From positions 1 to 21,345 of the forward strand of contig CAJTXM010000020.1 in the NCBI GenBank assembly GCA_910583545.1: a DNA stretch of 21,345 bases, read 5' to 3'. This document shows, one piece after another, positions 1-6,987 of the stretch (its first letter is position 1; each line of letters opens with the position of its first letter). The stretch comes from an uncultured Christensenella sp. (GTDB lineage Bacteria > Bacillota > Clostridia > Christensenellales > Borkfalkiaceae). The position numbers were made by a program, and so were the translations under genes. The notes under the pieces were generated by a model that was given only the letters and a program-made list of their open reading frames with translations, was not told where the DNA came from and did not search any database.

Positions 1-114
1 TGTAATAAAACGAACTGACCCTCCGAAACCGCAAATTGTTGATGATGCTCCCGGCAGTCTTTCCGAAACTCATTCTTACGGTACTATGGCTTCTGTCTAT
101 GTTTGCTTTTCAAC
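1..114. other. Left edge, no gene supported
   Basis: No complete gene is visible here. One plus-strand frame is open from base 2 to a TAA at 140-142 (46 codons) and a minus-strand frame runs from an ATG at 71-73 off the left edge. Neither has a ribosome binding site or a recognisable product. One of them could be the end of a gene lying mostly outside the window. Confidence 0.3.
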
Positions 115-143
115 TTGCTTTTTTGTTTTATCGGTGATATAAT
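115..143 (+). promoter_or_regulatory. Promoter of the LRR lipoprotein gene
   Basis: TTGCTT (115-120), a 17-bp spacer, then a perfect TATAAT (138-143) preceded by TG at 135-136, which makes an extended -10. Transcription would start near 150, giving a leader of about 30 nt before the ATG at 180. The -10 overlaps the left arm of the inverted repeat at 141-175. Confidence 0.65.
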
Positions 144-175
144 ACCCTTTGCGTTACGGTAACGCAAAGGGTATT
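141..175. repeat. Perfect 15-bp inverted repeat across -10 and RBS
   Basis: The arms 141-155 and 161-175 are exact reverse complements around the 5-nt centre ACGGT. The left arm overlaps the -10 box and the right arm contains most of the AAAGGG (166-171) that serves as the ribosome binding site of the next gene. There is no U-run after it, so a terminator is unlikely. If transcription starts near 150 the RNA stem is mostly lost, which favours a DNA-level operator. It may equally be the end of an upstream transcript. Confidence 0.6.
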
Positions 176-179
176 GTTT

Positions 180-1175
180 ATGAAAAAGTTTTCGGCGGTG
201 CTGTTGATTTCCTTGATAGCGTTGCTTTTCTCCCTGCCCATGTTATCGGGTTGCGGAGGAGGCAAAGTAAATTACACTTTAAGTGATGAAGGGGGAAAGC
301 ACTATATCGTCAGTTGTTCGGGTTTGACGGGGAATTTAAGCGGTGAATATGAAATTTTGTCGCACTTCGGAGAGGGAGAAGATTACGCGCCCGTAACCGA
401 GATTGCCGAACAGGGCTTTTCAAGCTGCGGATTTTCTAAAATCACCGTCCCCGAAACGGTAACTAAAATCGGCACGGCGGCATTCAGTTTCAGTTATTTC
501 TTAAAGACAGTCGAGTTTAAAGACGGAATAAACCTGTCCGTACTTCCGCACGGCGCGTTCGGCAGGTGCGTCAGCCTCGAAACTATTGTTTTCCCCGACA
601 GCGTTGTAAAGACCGAAGGGCTTATATTTTCCGACTGTCAGAGTCTTAAATCGGTTACGCTCAACAGCGGTCTTACCGAAATAGGAACGAGGGCGTTTGA
701 AAACTGCACCGCGCTCGAAGAGATAGTTTTTCCTTCTTCTCTTAAAACGATAGGTACGGGCGCTTTCTATAACTCTGGTCTGAAAGAAGCGGACCTGCCC
801 GAAAGCTTGCAGGATACCGAGGACGGGAGAGGCATAGGCTATTCGGCTTTCAACAGCTGTACAAATCTTGAAACCGTCAGAATCCGCGGAGGCGTTCAGA
901 AAATAACTTCCGGCGCGTTCGGCTACTGTAAAAAACTAAAATCGGTCTATATTCCGCTTTCGGTAAAAGAAATCGAAGGAGCGTATTATAAGGACGGTAA
1001 ATTTTTGCACGGACACGCTTTCCACAACGACGAAGCTTTGACCCACGTCTACTATGAGGGAACGGAGGAGCAGTGGAAAGGGATAAAGATAGAAACAAAA
1101 ACCGCGTATGAAAACAATTTAAGCTTAAACAACGAAGCCATTTTAAAAGCGGCAAAGCACTATAATCAGAAATAA
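180..1175 (+). CDS. BspA-type leucine-rich repeat lipoprotein
   Basis: This is a predicted surface lipoprotein of 331 aa. It starts with a lysine-containing signal peptide and a lipobox ending LSGC at Cys25, followed by a Gly-rich stretch. Most of the rest consists of LRR_5 (BspA-like, TpLRR) units of about 23 residues, with recurring patterns of the type AFxxCxxLxxVxxPxxVxxIG, for example around residues 65-270. The C-terminal part has the HVYYEGTEEQWKGI motif that often caps such repeats. I chose ATG 180 rather than the in-frame TTG at 174 because AAAGGG lies 8 nt upstream of the ATG and because MKK is a normal signal-peptide start. It is monocistronic, between its own promoter and a terminator. 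BspA-like proteins are often adhesins or binding proteins; the ligand cannot be told. Confidence 0.85.
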   Translation: MKKFSAVLLISLIALLFSLPMLSGCGGGKVNYTLSDEGGKHYIVSCSGLTGNLSGEYEILSHFGEGEDYAPVTEIAEQGFSSCGFSKITVPETVTKIGTAAFSFSYFLKTVEFKDGINLSVLPHGAFGRCVSLETIVFPDSVVKTEGLIFSDCQSLKSVTLNSGLTEIGTRAFENCTALEEIVFPSSLKTIGTGAFYNSGLKEADLPESLQDTEDGRGIGYSAFNSCTNLETVRIRGGVQKITSGAFGYCKKLKSVYIPLSVKEIEGAYYKDGKFLHGHAFHNDEALTHVYYEGTEEQWKGIKIETKTAYENNLSLNNEAILKAAKHYNQK

Positions 1176-1202
1176 CTGTGCAAACGGCACGGTTATTTTT
1201 TT
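1171..1202 (+). terminator. Rho-independent terminator of the LRR gene
   Basis: An 11-bp stem pairs 1171-1181 with 1187-1197 (one G-U pair) around a 5-nt loop and runs into a T-tract to 1202. It overlaps the stop codon at 1173-1175. Confidence 0.8.
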
Positions 1203-1219
1203 AGTGTAAGTTGCTTTTA

Positions 1220-1531
1220 TTATTCATAATCGTTTTCTTCGTCAAAATATCTATACAAATCTTTTATAGAATGTTGCAGTTGAACACCGATTTTAATGCC
1301 GTGATTCAATGCTCTTAATTCAACCTGAAAATCTATATATTCTTCAAACAACGCTAAATTATGTATATAACTGTCGATTGTTTTAAGCTGCTCTTCAGTG
1401 AAAACATTTTCTAAAATTTTTCTCTTTTCTCGAATATCCCTCAAAGAACAGCAATCCGTATTCTCTAATTTTTTGCGGTAAGGGTCAAGCCTGACAGGCG
1501 CAAGTAAATCATAAATAACCGAAACTTCCAT
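1220..1531 (-). CDS. DUF6809-like small protein
   Basis: A 103-aa acidic helical protein of unknown function. The C-terminal LNHGIKIGVQLQHSIKDL segment and the preceding FTEEQLKTIDSYI helix resemble the small Firmicutes proteins grouped as DUF6809; I make this match from memory of the family pattern. A clear paralog lies at 13723-14010, sharing an xxIIYE/xxVIYD start, a Phe-x-x-x-Gln-Leu helix and the GIKIG-x-x-L motif. The start has GAGGT 7 nt upstream. It is divergent from the XRE gene at 1661, and the shared 130-bp region holds three operator-like dyads plus a consensus promoter for this gene, so the XRE protein probably represses it. No function can be assigned. Confidence 0.7.
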   Translation of the reverse strand: MEVSVIYDLLAPVRLDPYRKKLENTDCCSLRDIREKRKILENVFTEEQLKTIDSYIHNLALFEEYIDFQVELRALNHGIKIGVQLQHSIKDLYRYFDEENDYE

Positions 1532-1556
1532 TGTTTTACCTCAATTAATATTATTT

Positions 1557-1629
1557 GCTATTATCGTTAGCGAACACCATTATATGCTAATAATACTAGC
1601 AAGTCAAGTATTTTGCTATCAGTATTAGC
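1557..1629. promoter_or_regulatory. Three XRE operator-like dyads at 29-bp spacing
   Basis: Three 15-bp dyads of the form GCTA-N7-TAGC lie at 1557-1571, 1586-1600 and 1615-1629. Their starts are exactly 29 bp apart. The middle one fills the promoter spacer of the leftward gene, the first sits at its predicted transcription start, and the third is closest to the XRE gene. The likely ligand is the XRE protein encoded at 1661-1894. Confidence 0.75.
1579..1607 (-). promoter_or_regulatory. Promoter for the DUF6809-like gene with operator in spacer
   Basis: On the minus strand TTGACT (1607-1602), exactly 17 bp, then TATAAT (1584-1579). The 17-bp spacer is itself the dyad TGCTA-N7-TAGCA, so a bound repressor would block both promoter elements. 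The predicted start near 1572 lies beside the first dyad (1557-1571). Confidence 0.75.
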
Positions 1630-1660
1630 ATAATTTAAAAAAAATAGTGAGGTCAAAACA

Positions 1661-1894
1661 ATGATTGAACTTGATAGAATCAGACAGAAAGTAATAGAGG
1701 CAATAAAGCTAAGCGGAATGACGCAAACTGCATTGGCAAAAAAAATAGGCGTATGTCATCAGGCTATCGGGCAATATCTGTATCAGAACATAATGCCTGC
1801 ACTTGATACGTTTGCAAATCTTTGTGCGGTTTTAGACCTTGATGCTAACGATATACTTTGCATTGATACCTACAAACCCGTAGATAATAATTAA
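1661..1894 (+). CDS. XRE (Cro/C1) family transcriptional regulator
   Basis: A 77-aa single-domain DNA-binding protein. The helix-turn-helix spans about residues 9-62: MTQTALAKKIGV is helix 2 plus the turn and HQAIGQYL is the recognition helix; the following NIMPALDTFANLCAVL is typical of the fourth and fifth helices. There is no sensor or protease domain, so it probably works as a simple dimeric repressor. GTGAGGTC lies 8 nt upstream of the ATG. It is divergent from the DUF6809-like gene, and the dyads in the shared region suggest that it represses both that gene and itself. A related cassette with a different XRE protein lies at 12179-13196. Confidence 0.85.
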   Translation: MIELDRIRQKVIEAIKLSGMTQTALAKKIGVCHQAIGQYLYQNIMPALDTFANLCAVLDLDANDILCIDTYKPVDNN

Positions 1895-1903
1895 CTAACG
1901 TCA

Positions 1904-1964
1904 GGCAAAAAACGCACAGCGTTTTTGCCGATAAAAAAACACGGTGCGATAAGCACCGTGTTTT
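1904..1964. terminator. Hairpin and bidirectional terminator between XRE gene and rpmB
   Basis: Two hairpins occur in tandem. The first pairs 1904-1915 with 1919-1929 with one bulged A. The second is a 12-bp stem, 1936-1947 with 1953-1964, around GATAA, with A-rich and T-rich flanks, so it can end transcription in both directions for the convergent XRE and rpmB genes. Confidence 0.75.
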
Positions 1965-1978
1965 AAGTTTTTGTTTAT

Positions 1979-2161
1979 TTACGCCCTTTCAACCGTTTTA
2001 AGGCATCTTGTGCAGACGTAGCCTGTCAGCGTTTTGCCGTTTGCAATATAGCTGACTTTCTGAACGTTTGCTTTAAACGTCCTTCTCGTTCTCCTCTTCG
2101 AGTGGCTTACGTTGTTACCCGTCGTCTGTCCTTTTCCGCAGACCGTGCATACTCTCGACAT
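1979..2161 (-). CDS. rpmB: 50S ribosomal protein L28
   Basis: A 60-aa component of the large ribosomal subunit. It begins MSRVCTVCGKG, contains the conserved SHSKRRTRRTFKANVQ block and ends in a second cysteine pair (C50, C53). With C5 and C8 these make the four-cysteine zinc-ribbon form of L28. The ATG has GGAGGT about 8 nt upstream. It is divergent from asp23, the arrangement seen in many Firmicutes (rpmB opposite yloU-yloV), and has its own promoter at 2221-2249. Confidence 0.95.
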   Translation of the reverse strand: MSRVCTVCGKGQTTGNNVSHSKRRTRRTFKANVQKVSYIANGKTLTGYVCTRCLKTVERA

Positions 2162-2220
2162 ATTCTACACCTCCGTGTTTATAGCTGAAAATAAAGCCGT
2201 TACCTAAAACGACCTTAATT

Positions 2221-2249
2221 AATATAACAGTTAATATAAAAAAAATCAA
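2221..2249 (-). promoter_or_regulatory. rpmB promoter
   Basis: On the minus strand TTGATT (2249-2244), 17 bp, TATATT (2226-2221), with TG one base before the -10, making an extended -10. The leader to the rpmB ATG is about 50 nt. Confidence 0.55.
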
Positions 2250-2319
2250 TCAAAAACGGCGTTAAAGTTTAATTTTTTTTATTTTTTCCAAAATAATTCA
2301 GAGGAAAAGCAAATTTTTC

Positions 2320-2348
2320 TTGCAAAATATCTACATTTACTATAAAAT
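2320..2348 (+). promoter_or_regulatory. asp23-fakA promoter
   Basis: TTGCAA (2320-2325), 17 bp, TAAAAT (2343-2348). The predicted start near 2355 gives a leader of about 90 nt that consists almost entirely of three hairpins (next entry). Confidence 0.6.
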
Positions 2349-2353
2349 GTATA

Positions 2354-2431
2354 TATATTGCTATGCAATGGAAACTCGGTTTCCGAAATTCACGGAACTT
2401 ATTGACATCATCGGGCGTCAATAAATTCGTG
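2354..2431 (+). ncRNA. Structured asp23 leader, third copy of element 3' domain
   Basis: Three hairpins in a row. ATTGC-TAT-GCAAT comes first. GGAAAC-TCG-GTTTCC (2370-2384) follows. Then a long stem starts at CACGGAA (2391-2397) and closes with TTCGTG (2426-2431), with an inner stem TTATTGAC / GTCAATAA and the loop ATCATCGGGC. The last two hairpins match the 3' domain of the elements at 7515-7708 and 8372-8541 in order, joining sequence (AAAT-TCACG) and apical loop (ATCATCG is shared with the rpsG copy). The asp23 ribosome binding site GAGGAG follows the closing stem directly, so translational control is plausible. Confidence 0.55.
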
Positions 2432-2444
2432 AGGAGTATATATT

Positions 2445-2795
2445 ATGTCGGTAAATACAAGCAACGTTTACGGTAAAATTTCAATATCCGATTCAGCCAT
2501 CGCAAAGGTGGCTAAAAACGCTACCCTCGAATGTTACGGCATCGTGGATACCGTTTCGCGCCGTTTTACCGATACCATTTCCGAACTCTTTAAAAAGCAG
2601 ACGAACGGACGGGGTATCAAGGTAATTACAGACGGCGACAGAATTTTTATCGACGTTTACGTGGTTATCAAATACGGCGTATCAATCAACGCCGTAGCCG
2701 AATCGCTCAAAGAGAGCGTCAAATACAAAGTTGAAAAGTTTACGGGAATGATAGTCGATACTGTCAACGTAAACATAATAGGGGTTAAATTATAG
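2445..2795 (+). CDS. asp23: Asp23/Gls24 family envelope stress response protein
   Basis: A 116-aa member of the Asp23 (DUF322, YloU) family. It has the family pattern GKISISDSAIAKVA near the N-terminus, an ECYGIVDTVSR segment and a C-terminal VNVNIIGVKL. In staphylococci Asp23 lies under the membrane and affects the cell envelope stress response; the exact biochemical role is unsettled. The ATG has GTGAGGAG 9 nt upstream, right after the structured leader. It is followed by fakA with a 64-nt gap, the conserved yloU-yloV neighbourhood, so the two are probably co-transcribed. Confidence 0.9.
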   Translation: MSVNTSNVYGKISISDSAIAKVAKNATLECYGIVDTVSRRFTDTISELFKKQTNGRGIKVITDGDRIFIDVYVVIKYGVSINAVAESLKESVKYKVEKFTGMIVDTVNVNIIGVKL

Positions 2796-2816
2796 CCGTA
2801 CTCTTTGAGTATGGCT
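2794..2816 (+). other. Intercistronic hairpin between asp23 and fakA
   Basis: A 10-bp stem pairs 2794-2803 with 2807-2816 (one G-U pair) around TTT and overlaps the asp23 stop codon. The following sequence is only weakly T-rich, so it is more likely an mRNA-processing or partial attenuation hairpin than a full terminator. Confidence 0.5.
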
Positions 2817-2859
2817 GTACTCATATTTACAAATACACAATTATCCCGCAAGGAGTAAT

Positions 2860-4512
2860 ATGCAAAAAACGATAAACAGCACCGAATTTCGTAAAATGGT
2901 AGCAAACGGTGCAAGAATGCTTGAAATTAACAGGGCAAAGGTCGACGCCCTGAACGTTTTCCCCGTACCCGACGGCGATACGGGTACGAATATGTCGCTT
3001 ACTATGCAGTCGGCGATAAAGGAAATGAACGCGTGTTCTTCAAACCGTTTTCAGGAGATCTGTGACGCGGTTTCGAAGGGAGCTTTAAAGGGCGCAAGAG
3101 GCAACTCGGGCGTCATTTCCTCACAGATTTTCAGAGGTATATGCTCGGTACTCAAAGACACCAAGGACAGTTTCGACACAAAAACTTTTGCAAAGGCGAT
3201 GGAGGCAGGCACTAAGGTTGCCTATTCCGCCGTTTCCATACCGAAAGAGGGAACGATCCTGACGGTCGTAAGACTTATGAGCGAGTCGGCAGTCAAGCTT
3301 GCTCAGAAAAATAAAGATTTCGTTGATTTCTTTACGGCCCTTATAGAGGTCGGCGACGAAGCGCTTGCGAAGACGCCCGAACTTCTGCCCGTGCTCAAAA
3401 AAGCCGGCGTAGTTGACAGCGGCGGCGTGGGTCTGATGACCATTATGCGCGGATTCCTCGCGGCAATCACGGGCGAGGAGATAGACGCAAATTCCATACC
3501 CACCGAGGCGGCGGACGTCAAGAACGAAAACGATATGTTCGGCGACAATTCCGATATTATCAACCTCGATTTGGGTGATATCGAATTTGCTTACTGTACC
3601 GAATTTTTCATAATACATTTAAAACAGATGACCACGCTTGCCGATATCGACAAGCTCAAAGAAAAGCTTATGAGCATAGGCGACTCGGTTATCTGCATAG
3701 GCGATCTGGAACTTGTCAAAGTTCACGTTCATACGAACACGCCCGGCGTTGCGCTTTCTTACGCTTTGGAGCTCGGCGAACTCGACAGGCTCAAAATCGA
3801 AAATATGCTCGAAGAAAACAGAGCGCTCAAAGCAAAGCTCGAAGCCGAAAAGAAAGAAATGGGTATGCTTGCAATCTGCGCGGGTAAGGGGCTTGAAGAA
3901 ATTTTCAAGGACCTTATGTGCGACAGAGTTATAGAGGGCGGTCAGACTATGAACCCCTCCGCGCAGGACATTGCCGACGCGGTGCAGAAAATCAACGCGT
4001 CGAACGTGTTCGTCTTCCCCAACAATTCCAACGTTATCCTTGCGGCGGAACAGGCTAAAGCGCTTGTCAATAACCGCACTATTCACGTTATTCCGACGAA
4101 AAACGTTCCGCAGGGCTTCTCGGCGGCGCTTGCGTTCAACCCTGACGAATCGGTTCCCGAAAACAAGACGAATATGACCCACGCCATCGACAACGTGGCT
4201 TCGGGTATGGTGACTCACGCCGTCAGGGATACGACGATGAACGGGTTCAAATTGAAGACGGGCGACATTATAGGTCTTGACAACAAGCGCATACTCGCAA
4301 AGGGTGCTAACGTTTCCGACGCGACTGTATCGCTTTTGAAAGCTCTGAAAAAGCCCGACCACGAAATGATTACTCTGTATTACGGCGCAGACGTGACCGA
4401 AGAGGACGCGTCCGCCCTCACCGAAAAAGTTCAGGAAGAGTTCCCCGAGTGTGAGGTTGACTGTCATTTCGGAGGACAGCCTGTTTACTATTATATGGTA
4501 TCATTAGAGTAA
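2860..4512 (+). CDS. fakA: Fatty acid kinase catalytic subunit FakA (DhaL/DAK family)
   Basis: FakA phosphorylates fatty acids held by a FakB (DegV) carrier so that they can enter phospholipid synthesis. The 550-aa length fits the family. The N-terminal DhaL domain (about 8-200) shows the ATP/Mg motifs PVPDGDTGTN (35-44; D38 and D40 are metal ligands), GARGNSGVISSQ (78-89) and VVDSGGVGL (184-192). A middle domain follows, then the C-terminal DAK-phosphatase-like domain that ends the protein. AAGGAG lies 5-6 nt before the ATG. It sits after asp23 and before recG as in Bacillus (yloU-yloV-recG), but no sdaAA or sdaAB genes intervene. No fakB is in the window. Confidence 0.93.
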   Translation: MQKTINSTEFRKMVANGARMLEINRAKVDALNVFPVPDGDTGTNMSLTMQSAIKEMNACSSNRFQEICDAVSKGALKGARGNSGVISSQIFRGICSVLKDTKDSFDTKTFAKAMEAGTKVAYSAVSIPKEGTILTVVRLMSESAVKLAQKNKDFVDFFTALIEVGDEALAKTPELLPVLKKAGVVDSGGVGLMTIMRGFLAAITGEEIDANSIPTEAADVKNENDMFGDNSDIINLDLGDIEFAYCTEFFIIHLKQMTTLADIDKLKEKLMSIGDSVICIGDLELVKVHVHTNTPGVALSYALELGELDRLKIENMLEENRALKAKLEAEKKEMGMLAICAGKGLEEIFKDLMCDRVIEGGQTMNPSAQDIADAVQKINASNVFVFPNNSNVILAAEQAKALVNNRTIHVIPTKNVPQGFSAALAFNPDESVPENKTNMTHAIDNVASGMVTHAVRDTTMNGFKLKTGDIIGLDNKRILAKGANVSDATVSLLKALKKPDHEMITLYYGADVTEEDASALTEKVQEEFPECEVDCHFGGQPVYYYMVSLE

Positions 4513-4557
4513 GTGCACGCTTTCTCTGAACTTCGCATAACTTTGTTGAGCTTACGT

Positions 4558-4599
4558 TTTTGCTCAGTCATTTACGTCTATGTAAACTCCTTCGCAAAA
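4558..4599 (+). repeat. Nested-hairpin dispersed repeat, copy 1
   Basis: The outer stem TTTTGC (4558-4563) / GCAAAA (4594-4599), a 7x7 internal loop (TCAGTCA / CTCCTTC) and the inner stem TTTAC / GTAAA around GTCTAT. The 24 bases 4567-4590 are identical to 7406-7429, downstream of rpsL. The outer stem differs between the copies but still pairs. It lies 45 nt after the fakA stop. Confidence 0.8.
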
Positions 4600-4660
4600 T
4601 CCGCACTCGCCTCGTTCTGCTCGTTCATAGAAAACCGTCAATGTACAAATATAAGGATAG

Positions 4661-4680
4661 AGGAAGACGGAAGTCTTCCT
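4661..4680 (+). terminator. Hairpin upstream of recG, possible attenuator
   Basis: An 8-bp stem, AGGAAGAC (4661-4668) with GTCTTCCT (4673-4680), is capped by a GNRA-type GGAA loop and followed by TTTAAATTTAATT. This could end part of the fakA transcription just before recG. Confidence 0.5.
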
Positions 4681-4701
4681 TTAAATTTAATTAAAAACAA
4701 T

Positions 4702-6708
4702 ATGGAACTTACTTCTTTAAAGTTCGTTTCCGACAAGAGGGAAAAGGACTTCAATAAACTCAATATATATACGGTTGAAGAGCTTGCAAAGCATTTTCCG
4801 AGGGACTATCTCGACCTTACGCACGTCACCTACCTTCGTGACGCGTATCATAACGACGTATTGCTGACTCTGTGCGAAGTGCAGGGGGTGGAAGTCAACC
4901 GCTATGCGCGCCGTCCGTACGTCAAGGCGCTGTGTGCGCAGGGCAATTATACTTTCAGTGCGATATGGTTCAATCAGCCGTATGTGGCGGCTAGGCTGAA
5001 ACGCGGAGAGTACCTCTTCTACGGCAGGGTTCAGAATAAATACGGTATGCACTGTACAATGGTCAATCCCTCGTTCGAGCCTGCCGGAAACTGTAAAAAG
5101 CTTAAAGGGCTGATACCTGTATACTCGCTTTCCGGCGCGCTCACGCAGGGCGTCGTGCGTTCGGCTGCGGCGCAGGCGGTTGAAAAACTCGATATCGAAA
5201 GCGTCATACCGTCGGGATTGCAGAAAAAATACTCGCTTATGCCTTTAAAAGAAGCATATAAAAAAGTGCACTCGCCGAAGGATATGTCCGAAGTAAAACT
5301 GGCTTCCGAGCGCATCGCGCTCGAAGAATATTTCGTTCTTCTTTCGGCGTTCAAGGTCATAAAGGGCGGACGGCAGGAGGCGCGCAGGAATAAGTACACC
5401 GTGACGGAGCAGGATATAAATTCGTTTATTTTGCGCTTTCCCTTCGTGTTCACCGAGGGGCAGAAAAATGCCGTTAAAGAGGTGTTTGAAAAGTTGACCT
5501 CGCCGACGAAAATGAATCTGTTGGTGCAGGGCGACGTCGGATGCGGAAAGACCGCCGTCGCGCTCGCGGGTATATATATGGCGGTGAAATCGGGTTTTCA
5601 GGCGGTTATGATAGCTCCGACCGAAGTGCTCGCAAGACAGAACGCCGTTCTGATAGAAAAATATTTCCCCGATTTCAGGAGCTGTGCGCTCACAGGCTCC
5701 ACTCCGGCGGCGGAAAAGAGGGAGATAAAAAAGGCGGTCGCTTCGGGCGAAATTCAGATTGTCTGCGGTACTCACGCGGTAATTCAGAAGGACGTAATTT
5801 TCAAAAACCTTTCGTTTGCCGTCTGCGACGAACAGCACCGTTTCGGCGTTGCGCAGCGCGCGTCGCTCTCGGATAAGGGCGAGGGGTGCGATTGTCTGGT
5901 TATGTCCGCAACGCCCATTCCCCGTACTCTGTCGCTCATTTTTTACGGCGATCTCGATATAGTCACAATAAAGGACAAGCCGAGTGCAAGGCAGGAAATC
6001 ACGACCGCGATAATTCCCGAACGCAAGACGGAGGATATGTACAGATACGTTTGCGAACAGGCGAAGCAGGGAAACAGGACGTATTTCGTCTGCCCTAAAA
6101 TAGAGGGGGACGAGGAAGGAACTACGGCTTCCGTGACCGAGCTTTTCGAGGAGCTTCAATCAAAATTGAGGGGCGTGAAAATCGCGCTTCTGCACGGAAG
6201 AATGAAGGATAAAGAGAAAAACGGAATTATGTCCGATTTCAAAAACGGAGTGTACGACTGCCTCGTTTCAACAACGGTGATAGAGGTCGGCGTCGACGTT
6301 CCCGAAGCCACGACTATGATAATTTACAACGCCGAAAGGTTCGGGCTTTCACAGCTTCATCAGCTTCGCGGACGCGTCGGCAGGGGCGACAGAAAAAGCT
6401 ATTGTTTCCTCCTGCCTGGTACGGATTCGGAAGAGGCTATGGCGAGGCTTTCGGTAATCAGGTCGAACACCGAAGGGTTTAAAATCGCCGAAGAAGATCT
6501 TAAAATAAGGGGCGGAGGCGACTTTCTGGGAACGCGCCAAAGCGGAAAGATTTTGGGCGATATCAAGAATTTGAAATATCCCGTAGAGGTGATTTTTACG
6601 GCGAAAACAATTTCCGACGAAGCTTTTTCAGGGTGTTACGACACGCACGCTCTGTCTGAAATGGCTGTTGAAAAATACGAACGATTAAAGGATATAACAT
6701 TGAATTAA
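4702..6708 (+). CDS. recG: ATP-dependent DNA helicase RecG
   Basis: RecG is a superfamily 2 helicase that remodels stalled replication forks and Holliday junctions. This protein has 668 aa. An N-terminal wedge/OB region comes first, including the family-typical LNIYTVEELAKHFPRDYLDL. The helicase core follows, with Walker A GDVGCGKT (277-284), the DEQH box (376-379), SATPIPRTLSL, and motif VI within LSQLHQLRGRVGRGD. The frame is open back to a GTG at 4513, but the first 63 codons would come from the dispersed repeat region. ATG 4702 gives the normal RecG N-terminus, so I use it. No Shine-Dalgarno is visible in the AT-rich stretch before it. Confidence 0.94.
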   Translation: MELTSLKFVSDKREKDFNKLNIYTVEELAKHFPRDYLDLTHVTYLRDAYHNDVLLTLCEVQGVEVNRYARRPYVKALCAQGNYTFSAIWFNQPYVAARLKRGEYLFYGRVQNKYGMHCTMVNPSFEPAGNCKKLKGLIPVYSLSGALTQGVVRSAAAQAVEKLDIESVIPSGLQKKYSLMPLKEAYKKVHSPKDMSEVKLASERIALEEYFVLLSAFKVIKGGRQEARRNKYTVTEQDINSFILRFPFVFTEGQKNAVKEVFEKLTSPTKMNLLVQGDVGCGKTAVALAGIYMAVKSGFQAVMIAPTEVLARQNAVLIEKYFPDFRSCALTGSTPAAEKREIKKAVASGEIQIVCGTHAVIQKDVIFKNLSFAVCDEQHRFGVAQRASLSDKGEGCDCLVMSATPIPRTLSLIFYGDLDIVTIKDKPSARQEITTAIIPERKTEDMYRYVCEQAKQGNRTYFVCPKIEGDEEGTTASVTELFEELQSKLRGVKIALLHGRMKDKEKNGIMSDFKNGVYDCLVSTTVIEVGVDVPEATTMIIYNAERFGLSQLHQLRGRVGRGDRKSYCFLLPGTDSEEAMARLSVIRSNTEGFKIAEEDLKIRGGGDFLGTRQSGKILGDIKNLKYPVEVIFTAKTISDEAFSGCYDTHALSEMAVEKYERLKDITLN

Positions 6709-6758
6709 GTTCGCAAAAATTCTTTGTCTTTTAAGCGACTGATTTATTTAAATAAAAA

Positions 6759-6785
6759 AATGCAGGCGGAATTTTCGCCTGCATT
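6759..6785. terminator. Terminator after recG
   Basis: A 10-bp stem pairs 6759-6768 with 6776-6785 around a 7-nt loop. The A-run before it is stronger than the T-run after it, but recG is the only nearby gene that needs a terminator. Confidence 0.6.
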
Positions 6786-6814
6786 ATGTGTTTTAAAAAA
6801 TAAGCGTAAAATAT

Positions 6815-6843
6815 TTGACAAAACTTTTAAGTTTTGATAAAAT
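6815..6843 (+). promoter_or_regulatory. rpsL promoter
   Basis: A perfect TTGACA (6815-6820), 17 bp, TAAAAT (6838-6843). The predicted start near 6850 leaves a leader of about 138 nt before rpsL. Confidence 0.8.
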
Positions 6844-6903
6844 ACGATTTGCTGTAATCGTTAATCTGGATTATTATGCAAATTTGAATAAAAAAGTTTA
6901 TTC

Positions 6904-6930
6904 CTTACGCATTTAAGGGTATGCGGTAAG
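6904..6930 (+). other. Hairpin in the rpsL leader
   Basis: CTTAC plus GCAT (6904-6912) pairs with ATGC plus GTAAG (6921-6930), with one bulged G and an 8-nt loop. It lies in the long rpsL leader and may be part of ribosomal-protein feedback; I do not recognise it as a known leader. Confidence 0.45.
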
Positions 6931-6987
6931 AAATATATTCCACAGGTTATTATATATAAGGTAACCGAGTAATCACAGGAGGAAGTT

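Noticed and set aside
2..142. Plus-strand frame open from the left edge to TAA at 140-142
   Set aside because: Only 46 codons with no recognisable motif and with codon use unlike the neighbours. It also runs into the promoter region. It could be a gene end but cannot be supported.
141..175. Inverted repeat as a rho-independent terminator
   Set aside because: No U-run follows on either strand, and the repeat overlaps a good promoter and ribosome binding site. An upstream transcript end is still possible, so it is kept as a repeat, not as a terminator.
3121..4467. Long minus-strand frames inside fakA, and similar ones inside recG, fusA, tuf and desulfurase
   Set aside because: They are shadows of strong codon bias in the real genes on the other strand; the sense-strand products have complete family motifs.
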